Source of the DNA: Pagrus major
Lineage: Eukaryota > Chordata > Actinopteri > Spariformes > Sparidae
Direction of reading: 5' to 3'
Assembly (NCBI RefSeq): GCF_040436345.1
Contig: NC_133230.1
Span: 15,882,197-15,946,196, forward strand
Length of the DNA: 64,000 bases
Below, piece by piece: positions 1 through 24,167 of this stretch. The position numbers were made by a program, and so were the translations under genes. The first letter of the stretch is position 1. Each line of letters opens with the position of its first letter. The notes under the pieces are model-generated. The model was not told where the DNA came from, ran no database searches, and worked only from the letters and a program-made list of their open reading frames with translations.

Positions 1-1619
1 CCCCCTTAGGTGTGACTACGGTTTAAGAGCCACTCTGTGGGTCTGAGGACATTAGTCTAAGCTGACAGTTAAAATCAGTCAAGTGTTCAGGAGTGTTCAC
101 TTTCTCCTCCTCTCCACTGCATGTACTCAAAAGGTATTCAACCCGTGGCTCTTTACCCGTATTACAATAGGTTTATACTTTATTTTTAATTTTACAACAA
201 ATACAAAGTTGATTCTTGGGGTTAGAAGAACAGGTGCTGTGGTTATGGTTGCTGAATGACTAGCACTGCTGCTAATCAGTCAGTAGCCACACCTGATAGA
301 TAATTAGTTTAAATTCTACCTTCCCTCTGAGTTTAACATGACGAAAATGGAAAGTGAGGGCAGGTGGTGAAGCCCGGGTGGCAGCCTGCAGTCAGCATAT
401 AGCACCCACGTGAGACAGCTATAGTGAGATGAGGATTTTCACCTCAGCAGTGCCAAAGCACACAACATTTTATGGGCTTGGTTCCACGGGGTGCATTAAG
501 AAGCCCTGCATTTTTTAGTTTTGAATAATGATTCACCTCAGTTCTGCCACTGCTACCTCCTCACTGACTGCAACTGCTCCTGTTGAGCACAGCGAACAAC
601 ATAAAGATCTGCGCAGCTTGTGACCATCAAAATGTCACCGTGGCCGTCCCTCTGCCAGAATAATGTGCTCTGGACCTTTTTATTAGCGGGCCATGCTCCG
701 TGCAATGAGACCCGTTATGTACTGTACAGCACTTCTCCTTTTCCTGCAGTCCTGGGGCTGTTTTCAGGCAGGAAATGTGCATTTTTAAATAGAGTGAACT
801 TAAAGCTATGAAACCATGGCCGCTCATATATGAGATGTCTGCTATTGAAGCAGTCTTTCTTTGGTCTGAGCTGACATTTATCTAGCTCTAAAACAAGTTG
901 TGACATTGTGCTTTTCTATTCATCTTAAACCTCTTTAAGCGACGGAAATGCGGATGAGGGACACTGAAATGTTTCCTGCCAGCAAACTGTCACATCTGTT
1001 CCTCGTCATGATCGGCCCTCCCTCACTTTTTATCCAGCGGGCTGTAACACTGCAGTTAGAAGTGTTGAGAAGAACAAAAAACGCTGTCAAGTCTACTTCA
1101 GCCCCTTAGCCCAGTCATTCTGTGCCAGATGATTTTGCCCTGAACGTATTATTTACCACCAGCGATGGAATATGAGCTACATTTGCATAAATTCCTCCCA
1201 CACATGCACACAAATTGCGGGACTCATCTCCCTGAATGCAAGGCGGAGAAAGGAAACCTTGAGATTGAATGGAGCACACGAGTGGGACTCATGCACATCA
1301 CCTTGCTTGGCAGCTCACAAAAGAAACATTTATCAAAGTGACTGCTGTAACATTTTGACAAATTCGTATTTAAAGACGTTAAAAGCTTGTTAGGAACACT
1401 CGTCTTTCCCCTTGAAGAAGTTAATTGGTCCCAGATGAGCACTGCTGTTGCTTTATCACTTTATGTCTTTATAGGAGGACAGTCTTGACATTGTCAAGGT
1501 TCCTCTGGAAAGGAAGAGAATCCATACATTAATAAACACAACCCGAGTCCCATTTAACAGCTGGTAAAAAGCCCCCTGCAAGTTAATTCAAATTACTGTC
1601 AACATAAAGAAAATGAATC

Positions 1620-1640
1620 CCCCCCCCCCCCCCCCCCCCC
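1620..1640. repeat. Poly-C homopolymer
   Basis: A run of about 21 C residues in otherwise AT-rich DNA. Length is likely to be polymorphic or affected by sequencing error. Confidence 0.9.
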
Positions 1641-1774
1641 GTATATATCTTTATTCAAAATATTTTCAAGTTAATACTTCAAACAACGATTTTTCTCTTG
1701 TCGTGACACTGTGCTTATGCTTTGGTTAGGTTTACGCACAAAAACCACTTGGTTAGGGTTAGGAGAAAATCATA

Positions 1775-2060
1775 GTTTGGCATAAAATACCCATTTTTGT
1801 CACCACAAACAGGGATGGAGATGGTCCAGCTTCCTGTGAGAAATAGCTGGTTTCGGTTTCCACAAAAACATCTGGAAATGTCCCCAGGTCTCCTTAAAAA
1901 ACACCTGGTTTGACACCACAAAAATGGATGGAGATGGATTCACTTGCCGTGAAAAAAAAGCCAGTTTTGGTTTCCACAAGAACGGCTGGAAATGTCCTCC
2001 GGTGTCCTTAAAAAATACCTGGTTTTGTCACTTCAAAAACAGCTGGAAATATCCAGCTTG
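1775..2060. repeat. Degenerate tandem repeat, period about 130 bp
   Basis: Two to three diverged copies of one unit follow each other. Each carries a GGATGGAGATGG-type block, a GGTTTCCACAA block, a CTGGAAATGTCC block and a CCTTAAAAAA(C/T)ACCTGGTTT block in the same order and spacing. The short reading frames across it are by-products of the repeat. Confidence 0.75.
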
Positions 2061-5000
2061 CAATGTACAACTTTGTTGGCTTGTAACATGCCACCACCAT
2101 CCCCCCCACCTCCTGATGGGAGAGGGTACAGTAACAACGTGATATGCCACGTTTGCTACAAATGTCAACCTTGAATGTATCTGTGGTTTGCAGAAATGTT
2201 AACTGTTATCATTACATCCTGGCGACTGGGTTCAATTTATGTCAGAGTAAACAAATTCAAACAGACAGCAGTTTTTTTCCCAATATATAACTTTATTTAA
2301 AATATTGTTACAATTTATTACTCTACACAACATTTTCAAACCTTTTTTTTCCTTTTTCTTATATTGGTTAGTAAACCTTCATGTGTTTTTTTTAAGATAT
2401 AAAACTCTCCATTTTGTGGCGTAGTTTTGCATCAGGTGTTAATTGATGTCTCTCTTTTTAACAGCTTATTTCATTGTGTAGTTTGCTATTCCTCCATACA
2501 GCCGTTGCCCACGCACAAAAGTAATGATCAACGGTGGCTCTAGCGCTGTACACTATCATTTCCCCAATCTTTATAATTTCTGTTTAAATAAATAAAAGTT
2601 TTTGAGTTGGAGAAACAAGAGTGCATTTTGTCCAAGAGATATTCTCTTTTTCTTTTTAAAACAATTATTTACAGGTTATGCTGAAGACGGACAAACAAGG
2701 CTTAGGTTTTTAATTAATGTCACACTGACTACTTGCTGTGGGAAAAGCCCCGTGTTTCAAAGCAAAGACGGAAATTAATTACACAAAGGCTAACACTTTT
2801 TTTTTTCTTTAAAAACAAACACTTACATCCACCCCTCACATTAATAATAATGGGTAGGACATGTCAGCTGAAATGGGAAAGCCGGCAGCTAATGCCCTCC
2901 GAGCCAGATACGTGTCCCGAGGTCGACGAAGTCTACACAGAAGCGCTGATGATGAGACAGACGTTGCGGCTCTTGACTGAACCAACAGTGTCAAAGGAAA
3001 GAGACTGACTGAGCTGCCTCTCTAGACTCTGAGCTAACAGACAAGATCTAACACATCTGCCACCCAGTGATGTTATGGAAATCAGTGCTGGTTTGGCACG
3101 AGGTTCAGAAAAACTGATGTGTTACTATAGCAACAGCATCATTTCAACACAAACTTTCTGTGCCTTCCACACACGTTCCACTTTTTATTTCACCCCCACC
3201 ATGTTTGCTGTATAATCCAACATTCGTTGTATCTACTTAGTCCTATCGGAAATTCAGTCCTCTTTTTGTAAATAATCATTTACCTACAAGCAAAGACTGT
3301 CCAGCATCTCAAACACAAACACAGGTGGCCCACAGCACAGCGCACACTGACGAACAAACACCGGCCGACCATAGAAAGACGTGCATCTTAACATTCCTGC
3401 CATCTCTCTGCTTTCACCCAAACACTGTTACTGTGACATTCAACTCACTGATGGCGAAAAACGGACAACAAATGACAGGATTCACACCTGCCTGTGACCG
3501 AGACTGACATGGCACCTGGCTCAGACGAACCGAAAGCATCAAAATATTTTTAAAAACAGTAGCTTTCTAAAAGCCTATTCACAGCAGCATGAGCCAAGGG
3601 GACAGAGAACAAACATCAAACAGTAAAAAACACTGCTTTGAATACATTATTGGGAGGAGTGAGTCAGTTGGCTGACAGGAATAAAAGGAACAGAGGCTGC
3701 ACTGAGCGTGTGGAGCCAACGTGGTGCTGCCACGGCAACCACATCCCCCAGTGATGATGGGGAGACCAACCTGGAGAATGAGAGCAGAGGACAGAAAAGC
3801 CAACACACACAAATCACACCACCTCTGTCTGCCTCTCCCTCTGCATCTTTAAAATGAAAAAAAAGAAACATCATGGTTGAACAGCTCCAATTCTAATGTC
3901 ATCCATCTTTGAATTGGCTATTACTTTGGCTGTCAAAATGACCATCCAGCAATCTGCAGTCTCTTTCTCAATCTACCTACCAATGATGTGTGTGTGTGCG
4001 TGTGGGTAAAACACACAACATGCTACTACAGTATGGCATGTATTGCTATAGACTGTTGTGTAACAGAGGCAACACCTGGATGACAAAGAGCAAAATATCT
4101 TGTGATGTTCCACTAAATGATAATCAGAGTAGCAGGGAGAAAGAGCCGTGTGTGTATGTGTGTGTGTGTGTTATGCTGAAAAAGCGTGTGAGGAGCTGTG
4201 AATGTTAGCTAGACAAAAGGAGACGCCTCCCATTTGTCTCCATCTGTCTGGCATCTCAGCTGTCGTATGGATACAAAACCCCATCTTCATTTGCCGGCTC
4301 TCACACCGACAGCTCATCAGACACGTCCAATCACAGCCTAAAAGCTTATCAGCAATGTCAATGATAAACATAGAGGACACACACACACACAAACAGCACA
4401 CACACTCACAAAATGCATGCTCCAAGGTAACTGACTGAAAGCAAATTTAGCAGTTTATTGAACCAGAAGCTAAGCTCAGCCGTAAAATAAAAGGAATCCT
4501 TTTAACAAACTGAAACTTGAACTTGTGCTCTCAAAGTCAGTGTGAATATAAAATAAACCAGCATCACTCTCAGTTTCAGTTTTCAGGTTTTTGGTCGCTT
4601 GCCAGAAGGCGAGTGAAGCACATGAATGAACCGGCTGGGATGAAACTATTAGCCCTTAGTGGGATAAACATAACATTTCCACACAGAGCCTTTCTTTTGT
4701 CCAAACGTAAACGTGCTTTCTACACAATTAAAGTGACACAAAATGTTTTAAACTGAACATCTACAGAGAGAAAAAGGAAAAACATTTCATCTTTTTTACG
4801 TGATAAGAACTGAAATGCTGCTCTAAAACAAAAATAATTATCTGTGTCATATGTCAGTTGTAACTGTCATATATGTCATATGCATACACACACAACTAAT
4901 ACTGTACTCATTTAGATCAGTAAGAGGCAGACAGCTGCCTGCATTGCTATGTATGCTGATGGTTGCAGGCACACAACTTAATGCACCATCTACTCTACAA

Positions 5001-5826
5001 ATACACGCGCACACACGCCACCTGTCCTCCTGACGTGGTTAATGCACAAACTGCAGTGGAGTGATACTTTTGGGTGAGTTTCAGAGCCCGAGGGATCACT
5101 CTTTAAGAAGCTCTGAGAAGATTTCTATTCCTGCTCAAAACCTACGACTAAATCTTTCTTACGCTCTGCTGCTCTCTGCTGCCTGCTCAGAAAACTGCAG
5201 CTAAACAGACTCTCCTGTCCTTGTTTTCACAATCGGTCGGACAGATTCCCCACGAAGACATCGACACTTTGGCCCTTCAACCTTTTGTTCAAAACACCAT
5301 CCCCACACAGAGCTGGGAATGAGAAAGCCTTGTCAAAGCTCTGCAAAATCACAGTAAAACACTTGCGAGGGGGATAAACATACACATATACCCACATACA
5401 CACATTTTAATGGCAGCCAGCCAACAGATGTCGATCTGAAGTTGCGTGGGTTGGACCAGAAGACAAGGTGAAAAATGGGGATTAGTCAGAGCAGCTTGAA
5501 CGTAATTCAGTTAGTGTTTCATTGTGTTAGATCAAGAAACCAATTATTATAGCTCTTATATTAATCTATATTTTATCAGAAGTAAGATTGTTAAACATAC
5601 AACATTATTATGAACACGTCCCCTCACATCTGTTTGCAGTTAGTAACATTTCTGTCGCCTATGTCTTCTGACAGAGACAGTACACCTCTGACCTCACAGA
5701 TAGAAAACATAATTTTTGTGTTAATGTCCATCATCAGTGTAAAGCATGATTATGCTTTCTTTCTTCATCACTAACTGTTAAAGAAGTGAAAACCACTTTT
5801 TTTCTGTATCCCTCCCTTCTCCATCA

Positions 5827-5949
5827 GCTCAGTTCAGCAGACGAGGGCCACGCTGAAGGCTTCGGACCGAGTTGGTCGTGTTGGAGAACTGACCGTCACG
5901 TCAGCTCCAACGATTCATCGAGGTGCTCCCCTCGGCACTGTCGGACCCT
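5827..5949 (+). other. Candidate coding exon of unknown gene (weak)
   Basis: A long pyrimidine tract ends in CAG at 5826, a good acceptor. It is followed by a GC-rich segment of about 120 bp that stays open in one frame to a TGA near 5948; another frame is open to about 6073. I do not recognise either peptide and found no partner exon upstream. It could be the last exon of a plus-strand gene converging on snx27, or chance. Confidence 0.15.
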
Positions 5950-8005
5950 GACCAGTCACACGCTGTATGTGTGTGTTACGTCTCAACCAGTTGGCGAGAC
6001 TCTGCTCGTGTCCTGCCCCACATCACAGGGCGGATGCATGGAGGATAACAACAGAAACGCTATGGAGATCTAGTAAATGACATGAAAGTTGGCTTTTGTT
6101 TATTCTCCTTCATTGCTCCTCTTGCTGTGCGTATCCCTGGGGTCGGTTAAGTGTGACTAGTCCAATTTCCCAAATAGGTCACTTCCAGTTTGTTTTTCGG
6201 GGCATGGATCCCCTCAGTCTGTCGCTCAGTCCTGTGTTTGTCGATGGGCGCTCTCTGGGGTGGTTGTGAAGATGCAAGTGGACCAGTTCTAGTTAGGGTT
6301 GATGACAAATGGTTTTAGGACGTTGCAATCTCCCCCCCTAGGTGGCGCCATCCCTTCTGCTGTGTCTCCAGAGGAGGCAGATACTCTGGAACACAGAGAG
6401 ACGGTTCAGGAAACAAGTCTGAATGATGGGCTTTTTTATTTTCCTGCATGTCATGTGACTTACAAAAATGCTGCCACTACACAACACAGATCAGTCTGTC
6501 TCAGCAACAGTGTCACTAAGAAACTTCCCTGCATTTATTCTGTGCTTCAATTAATGATTATGATCCTCTGTCGCCTCAACCATCTCAGCCTCAGCTCAGG
6601 TGTCTCTGTTCTTTGACGCTTCCTCCCTCATCCTCATGCCTTGCAGTTGCTAGTCCACATACTTGTACTGCTGGCCTCGTGCTGTCTCACATGGGACAAA
6701 TAGTTTCAACTTCCCCTTGTGTGGGCCTTTTGGAGATTGCGCTGATAGAGGGTCACATGTCTATACACGCATCGACTCTCTTTTGTCTATATCAGTGATT
6801 TTCACAGTGTGGGTCGCAGCCCAAGGTAATGCACGCGGGCCACGAAAGGTCATTTACCAGAACACCCCATAAATAAATTGTCAATTCTGTATTTAAGTTA
6901 GAAATTATCGTAAAATATATATGGTTACACATTTACATTAAAAAAGCAATCAGAACTGATGAAACAAGGGAGTTATATGACATGTTATTCTCCATTTATC
7001 TGATATGTGTGCCACCTAATGACCTTAACCATTACCATTTGGTGGCATTGCAGGAAAGGAGGGCAACATTATTTGGCTGAATTCAAATGTTCACCCTCTG
7101 GACATGCAGACTGAGCCCTTTCAGACTTCTGCGGTACATACTGTGACGTGTTCACTGTCATCACGGCAAGTCTCTAAGAGCGTGAGACTGCAAGGATAAG
7201 AAAAGCTGCTGATAGACCGGCCTAAAAACTGCAATAATAAAATGTGTTTTATTTACCTCTATAGCCTGTACATCTACATATGTCTGCATTTGGATGTAGG
7301 AGAATATTATTTCTGGACTACATGCTTGAAGTAGCATTTAAACATATTTATTGTTTTAAATATTCATATTAAGTTCTTCAACGTCATGTCCATATTGGAA
7401 TGAATTGTGGGTATTTAATTCAGTTAATTCAGTAAAGTCCGGTGAAGTCTGCACCCCAAGCAGACTCCCTGGAAGTCTGAAGAAAGTTTGCTTGAGGGCC
7501 CTTGTGGACTGAAAGAAATATGGGTTTGGACATTCTTGAGCATTTGTGGACTCGCCGCAAACACGCCTGCAAAGTCTGCGAGTCTGCAAGAGTGGGGAAG
7601 TCCAGGCATTTGGATGTGGCCTTTGACCAGGGAATGGACTTCAGCACAACATCAGAATGCATCTTTAGTTGCGTCAATGACAGGAATTGCACCTGAATGT
7701 GTTTAAAGACGAGTTTATTCATTTGCACGGTGTTGCCTTAGGCCCACGTTCATATAGATAGTTCTGTTTATGAAACCAAATTAAATTTGGGAAATACTTC
7801 ATTTAAGTCTAGTGTGTTCATCAGAGTTGTGATTAAAAGTTTGGGGAGGCCACAGAAGATTTTTTTCTGAAGTTTGGGAATCGTTTCTCTATACGTCTTC
7901 TCACAGCAATCTGATGGCACTGGAAGAGAAATTTATCTCTCCTTACTTAGCTTCATTTTATGGACTATTTACCAGAGCTTTTGTCGCTTTTTTTGTCAAT
8001 GCCCC

Positions 8006-8011
8006 TTTATT
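8006..8011 (-). terminator. snx27: Possible snx27 polyadenylation signal
   Basis: The minus strand reads AATAAA about 380 bases beyond the snx27 stop codon at 8391. Human SNX27 has a much longer 3' UTR, so other sites further left may be used. Confidence 0.35.
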
Positions 8012-8390
8012 TTGTTCAGCTTATATGCCATAGGAGCTGCACAATAGAGACAATAAAACACTAAAAGCGTATCTGGATGTACATTTTTAGTGGAGTGTAA
8101 TTTAATGTCACTAAACTGAAGCTACTCAGGTATATTTTTGCCTTTAACACACAGAAATAAAAGCAGGTAGCATACTTCAAGCCCTCTCCCTGCTCTTGCC
8201 CTTTCAGTTTTTGGCAGATAAGGAAGTTTTGCATAATTCATGTTGCTTGATGGGTGTTGCCATTCAAAGCACCTCTCCGTACCACATCTGAATACATATA
8301 TCTTCATGATTCGCCCTAGATAAAATCTAGCCTCTTACCCTTCAGTACCGGTACCTTTGTTGTGTTGTGCTTTGTGTGTCTCAAACAATA

Positions 8391-19790
<11,400 letters not shown>

Positions 19791-19948
19791 GACTGAACAA
19801 TGTCAAGTTGTTCATCATTCTAGCTTCACACCAAGTATTTATTGAATATATCCCTACATTAAAAAATATATATATATTGTCATACATTTTAACCATCCAG
19901 AGTTTCATACGAATATGCATATAATTATTTTTTTAGAGATAGGTACAG

Positions 19949-20251
19949 TGGCCCAGAGGGTTCAAACACAAGAACATTTAGTGAAACGCAACGCAATTTC
20001 ACAAAACGCAATGACATTTTGGAAGAAACAAAGACTTTTCACAAAACACAATGACATTAGGAAAACGCAACATTCTAGAAAGCTCAAAACGTTAGGAAAA
20101 CACAACGACATTTCACAAAACACAACGCAATTAAACAAAACACAATGACATTTCGGAAGACGTGACATTCCATAAAACACAGTGACAACTTTTCAAGATG
20201 TTGCTGTGTTATGTTTTGTGAAATGTAGTTGTGTTTTCAGCCTCAGGGCCA
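19949..20251. mobile_element. MITE with 23-bp inverted ends and internal tandem repeats
   Basis: The left end TGGCCCAGAGGGTTCAAACA and the right end (read inward on the other strand) TGGCCCTGAGGCTGAAAACA form a terminal inverted repeat of about 23 bp with four mismatches. The interior is a string of ACAAAACACAATGACATTT-like units, about 20-40 bp each. No transposase; no clear target-site duplication. Confidence 0.75.
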
Positions 20252-21733
20252 ACGCAGTTAGACCTCTCTTTGGAAATATTTCAATAACAGTGTAGACCTT
20301 TTTAAAAATTTTGCCAATCAATGTCCTCCCAACTCCATGTCTGTCTTTTTACATTCTTATTTACTGTTCTGTTAACTATTTTTCAATGTTATTATTTCCT
20401 TTTATAAAATTACTGTCTGCAGCACAGACAGTTATATAAGCCCTCAGAGTCATTGCCTCTATCTTTTCACAAACTCAGCAGCCAGTCTTACAAAATGATC
20501 TTCCGTATGTATGAGGGCTTTTAACTGTATAAAGTATTTTTGAAAACAACGCAGAAACAAGCAGATTCCCTTGAAAGGCAGCTTTTAATATCAGAGAAGG
20601 CTGGCATTCATCCATGTTCATTGGGGCTTTTCACCTCAAATCATTTTTAACTAGGTGGAGATTGCCCAAGAGGTTTTCCACTTGTTGCTTTAGTCGTCCT
20701 TCCCCTTTCTCTCTTGGTCTCTATTTCTCATTTCCCTACCGCCCTTGTTTTGAGTTTAAAAAGTGATACTTAACACTGATATTTCTGTGCTTTGCCTCCT
20801 GTTATCTTGTGTAATTCATCGAGGCAGGGACGGGCAATCATGTGCAATGGAGGTGCTGATTACTGAGCCTCAAACAGAGAGGGAGAGCTAATCAGTGAAG
20901 TCACCTGCTGTAGTATTTGTATGGAATGAAAACTTGCAGGTTGTCAGTCCTTGAGGCACATGATGATTACTCATTACTGGCAAAAATGTATGACGTGAAA
21001 AGAATATTAATGATCTAGTTTATCATTGTCTCAGTGACACGTGTCACAGATATGGATCATGGACTGAAGTCCAATAAATTCATTTTGATTAAAGAAACTG
21101 GAAACTAGTGAGCAGAAAACGTACCGATCTACTACAAACAGAAGTATCAATTTGCTCATAATGTTAAGCAAACTGCTAGTATTGCATGTGGTAACAACAG
21201 CAGCCTGACACACACAGAGTGAAAGGCAGGGCGACCGGGTCAGATCGCCAGTCTCTCACAGGGCTAACACATACAGACAACTGCATCCACAGTCACACCT
21301 AAAGGCCATCTACAGTTTACAGTCCATGTAACCTGCATGTCTTGGGTCTGTGCAAGAGAAGTGGGGCACCCATGGGAAAGCCACACAGAGGAAAACATGC
21401 GATATAAAAGTCCCAGCCAGCCAATGAATTTAACATTTCATTTTGGGAGAAAGATTATGTTATTACATCCTTCAGAAGTTACTGAGTCGTGCTTTAAATA
21501 GAGAGCTTTTAAAATGTGCTATAACCTGCTGTTATATTTTTCATTTCCTGATTAATTTTAGCCTTCTGTCGTCTGTCTGCGGTGTGGCCTGCCAGACAGC
21601 CTCCCCCATTGTCTTGTAAGATTACCTGATAAAGGTCTAAGTACAGAAACGTTGTTGTTAATACATTTAAATGCAAGTGAATTGGATAGTGTGCGGGAGA
21701 CTTTTTCCTGATTTTAGCCTTGAAAAATGTGCG
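20252..21733. other. Intergenic, snx27 upstream
   Basis: AT-rich DNA between the divergent end of snx27 and the first S100 gene. I see no exon, RNA gene or clear repeat; open frames are short and unrelated to known proteins. Confidence 0.5.
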
Positions 21734-21983
21734 TAGGGCTGCACAATTAATCAAAATATTATCGAAAATCACAATATGATGCCCTGGTCTACAAGTCTTA
21801 TTCTCCAGATCTAAAAAATGTTTGTTGGGTACAAACTCCAACAAATGTCACATCATCATGCTGGCATATGTTTTGTCAGTGAAAATGAAAACTGTGACGC
21901 AATAATTATTATCTCCAGTAATCATAATATTTATCAAAATAATCACAATATGATTTTTTTTTGTTACCATATTGTGCAGCTCT
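21734..21983. mobile_element. TAGGGCTGCACAAT-type MITE
   Basis: Starts TAGGGCTGCACAATTAATC and ends ATTGTGCAGCTCT, so the termini are inverted copies. The interior has ATCACAATATGAT on both sides. Another member starts at 48482, and a diverged one may lie at 17205-17470. Confidence 0.75.
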
Positions 21984-22161
21984 TGCTTAGTGTCTACAAA
22001 ACTTAAACACTTCAAGTGTTTTGGGTCAGTATCACAAGTATCATAACCTTACTTAGACCATGAGGCTGACATTTCTGCGCAACCATCTGATATTGTGACA
22101 GATATTGTCCCCCTGACCATGCAATAATACTCAAAGTGTACAAGTCAAGTGTGGTTTAAAG

Positions 22162-22167
22162 TTTATT
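22162..22167 (-). terminator. S100 gene A polyadenylation signal
   Basis: The minus strand reads AATAAA about 155 bases after the stop. The same GTTTATTTCATTG context recurs behind the genes at 33.7 and 42.7 kb, supporting use. Confidence 0.65.
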
Positions 22168-22319
22168 TCATTGTACGTTACAATATATTTTTTGTGACCT
22201 CATGTTAAATTAGTAAGTAGTAATTATTCATTCCTTCTTCAGAGCAGTGGTCATAGGGCACTCCTCTTTTTCACAGGAAGGCAGCTCTCTTTGCTGACCC
22301 CAAGCTTGCACTTAGATTC

Positions 22320-22787
22320 CTATTTTTTCTTAGTGAAGAACTCGTGGCACATCGTAGTGAGGCAGATGAACATCCTGCCAAACTCAGCGAAGTCCACAAG
22401 GTTGTCCTGGTTACTGTCCAGGTCACTGAAGATGCGGTCCACTGCTGCCTTGTCAGGGGCACTCTGCATGCCAGAACAGTGAAATGTAGACTGTTTATTC
22501 ACAACATTCAGTGACACACATTATTCTGTTTTGTTTTGTTCTTAGCATCACTCTCATTGATCATAAACCAAGGAAACAAATGCACACTAAGCCAGTGTGC
22601 ATCCTGTTGGCTGTGCAGGGCTGAAATAGAGAGGTCAGAGGTCACTCACCCCCACCAGTTCTCCAAGTTCGTTCTGAAGCAACTCTTTAAGCTCTGCCTT
22701 GGTCAGGGTGGTTGGGTCCCCCTCCCTGCCAGAGTATTTAGAAAAGGTCTCGATGACGAGGGATATAGCCTTCTGCATGTCAGACAT
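22320..22787 (-). CDS. S100 calcium-binding protein A (ictacalcin-like), 93 aa
   Basis: Two coding exons, 22650-22787 (46 codons) and 22320-22463 (47 codons plus TAG), are joined at GTGAGT/GCAG borders; the acceptor of the first is at 22796. This is the classic S100 layout. The N-terminal pseudo-EF-hand is [14 protein letters not shown] with the bidentate Glu at position 14. The canonical EF-hand is [12 protein letters not shown] with Asp, Asn, Asp, Asp and Glu in place. The tail CHEFFTKKK is basic. The product should be a homodimeric cytosolic Ca2+ sensor whose targets cannot be read from sequence. The fish skin/gill S100 ictacalcin is the closest type I recall, but I could not align it. The 5' exon is at 24078-24135. 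Confidence 0.9.
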
Positions 22788-24077
22788 GATGATAGCTGCT
22801 TAAAGAGGACAGAGAGAAAAAAAAGAGTTAAATATTGACACATGCAATTTTTACTCATGTCCCTGCGTTGGTTGTCATCAGTGAGTTTTCATACAACATG
22901 ATGGAGACTGTTCAGATCACATTGGACTCGTATTTGTTCTTTATATTTTCAGAAGAAAGGATGAAGGATCATGCTCTCAGTCAATGCTGCTGTAGCTCCA
23001 TCTAGAGGCAGAGTGAAGGCCTGTTAACTTTCAGTGGTGCACACTTAAATGGATCATGTGGCATGTGGTCAGATTGAATGTCAACAAAGGATAGCATTTA
23101 TATCCACAACCTGAGGGAGTGGGTTCCGTCGCAGGGAAGGGAAGAAGAATCTGAGTAATGGATCTTTAAAATCTGTGACTAATTTATTCATATATTGTAA
23201 TTATAGAGATAACATATTGGTAAAATGTGTCCATCAAGGATTCATTAAAGGCTCCTAAGCAGACATCGTTGCTTTTTTCCCTGCCCATGTTTTTCTCAGA
23301 GTTTTCCGTGGAGCTGGAGATATAAATACACCCTGGGTTTCCACCAGGGCCCAGCCACTCTTATTTCCCCCTGTCACCGGTCTCTAACGCAGCATCTCTG
23401 CCGAGTGACATAGGGCATTGTTATGGCAACAGTTTAATCTCTCCAGGTAACTCAGTCGAACTAGGTAAAGAAGCAGGTCAAGACTTGATTTAAGTCCCAG
23501 TAGTGATGTGTAAAGTCTGTTCTCTCAATGCTGTATGTCTGAAAAGTGTTTTTTCCACTGACACCATGAACCCAAGAGAGTCAGGTCTGGTTGACTCACA
23601 CGGTGCTGCTGCTCCCTCTCTGGGGTGTGGTAAGCTGAGGAAACTTAGGGTTTGTAAACAGATGGGAATTGTGGAGGAAGATAGCACAAAATTAAAACCA
23701 TATTACTGTTCCACTGTTTAATTTGGTTGTAATTAAAAATAAGGATGAAAACTTGATGCTAAATCCTGAATGTACAATGCATCAGTGGAGGGAGATTCCA
23801 GACTAAAAGCTGCCAAAGAACTGCCAACGGAGCAAAAATGAGCAATGCAGCTGGTGCAGCTTTCACAAACAGTGAAGAGAAGCCATAGTTGGCTCAAAAA
23901 CACAAAATGCACACAGAGCTGGTAACTTAACAGCTGTTTTTTTTTAAACAGGTAAAAGTCATTGAAATGGCATTAAAAAGTCAAAACAATTTCCTATGGG
24001 ACAAAGTTTTGGCACATATTTTCAAGTTAGAAAATCAAACGACAAACAAATCAACAATGTTTAGATTTTCTACTCAC

Positions 24078-24167
24078 CAAAACTGGAGATTTGAGGAGAC
24101 CAGAGAGTGAAAGTCAGTTGTAGAGGAGCAGCAGTGACGGAGGAATGGATGCAAAGGATGCTTTATA
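24078..24167 (-). promoter_or_regulatory. S100 gene A non-coding exon 1 and TATA promoter
   Basis: A donor (TTG|GTGAGTA) at 24077 ends a 5' non-coding exon of about 55 bases. TATAAAG lies at 24161-24167, about 30 bases upstream of the inferred start. The module (GGAG..GCAGTGACGGAG, TATAAAGC, GGTGTGG.. region) is repeated before the genes at 37.06 and 44.24 kb. Confidence 0.75.

Larger units (their letters stand above)
1..8390. other. Gene-poor flank, probable snx27 3' UTR at right end
   Basis: No reading frame here has convincing splice sites plus recognisable protein similarity. The stretch holds a poly-C run (about 1620-1640), a degenerate tandem repeat (1775-2060), short CA/TG runs (about 3990-4010, 4150-4172, 4376-4392) and AT-rich unique DNA. 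The part just left of 8390 is the likely 3' UTR of snx27, which is transcribed leftwards; an AATAAA on the minus strand lies at 8006-8011. One weak candidate plus-strand exon near 5827-5949 is listed separately. Confidence 0.5.

Noticed and set aside
7356-7728. Three overlapping minus-strand frames up to 99 codons
   Set aside because: No similarity recognised and no coherent splice structure; overlapping frames of equal quality argue against coding.
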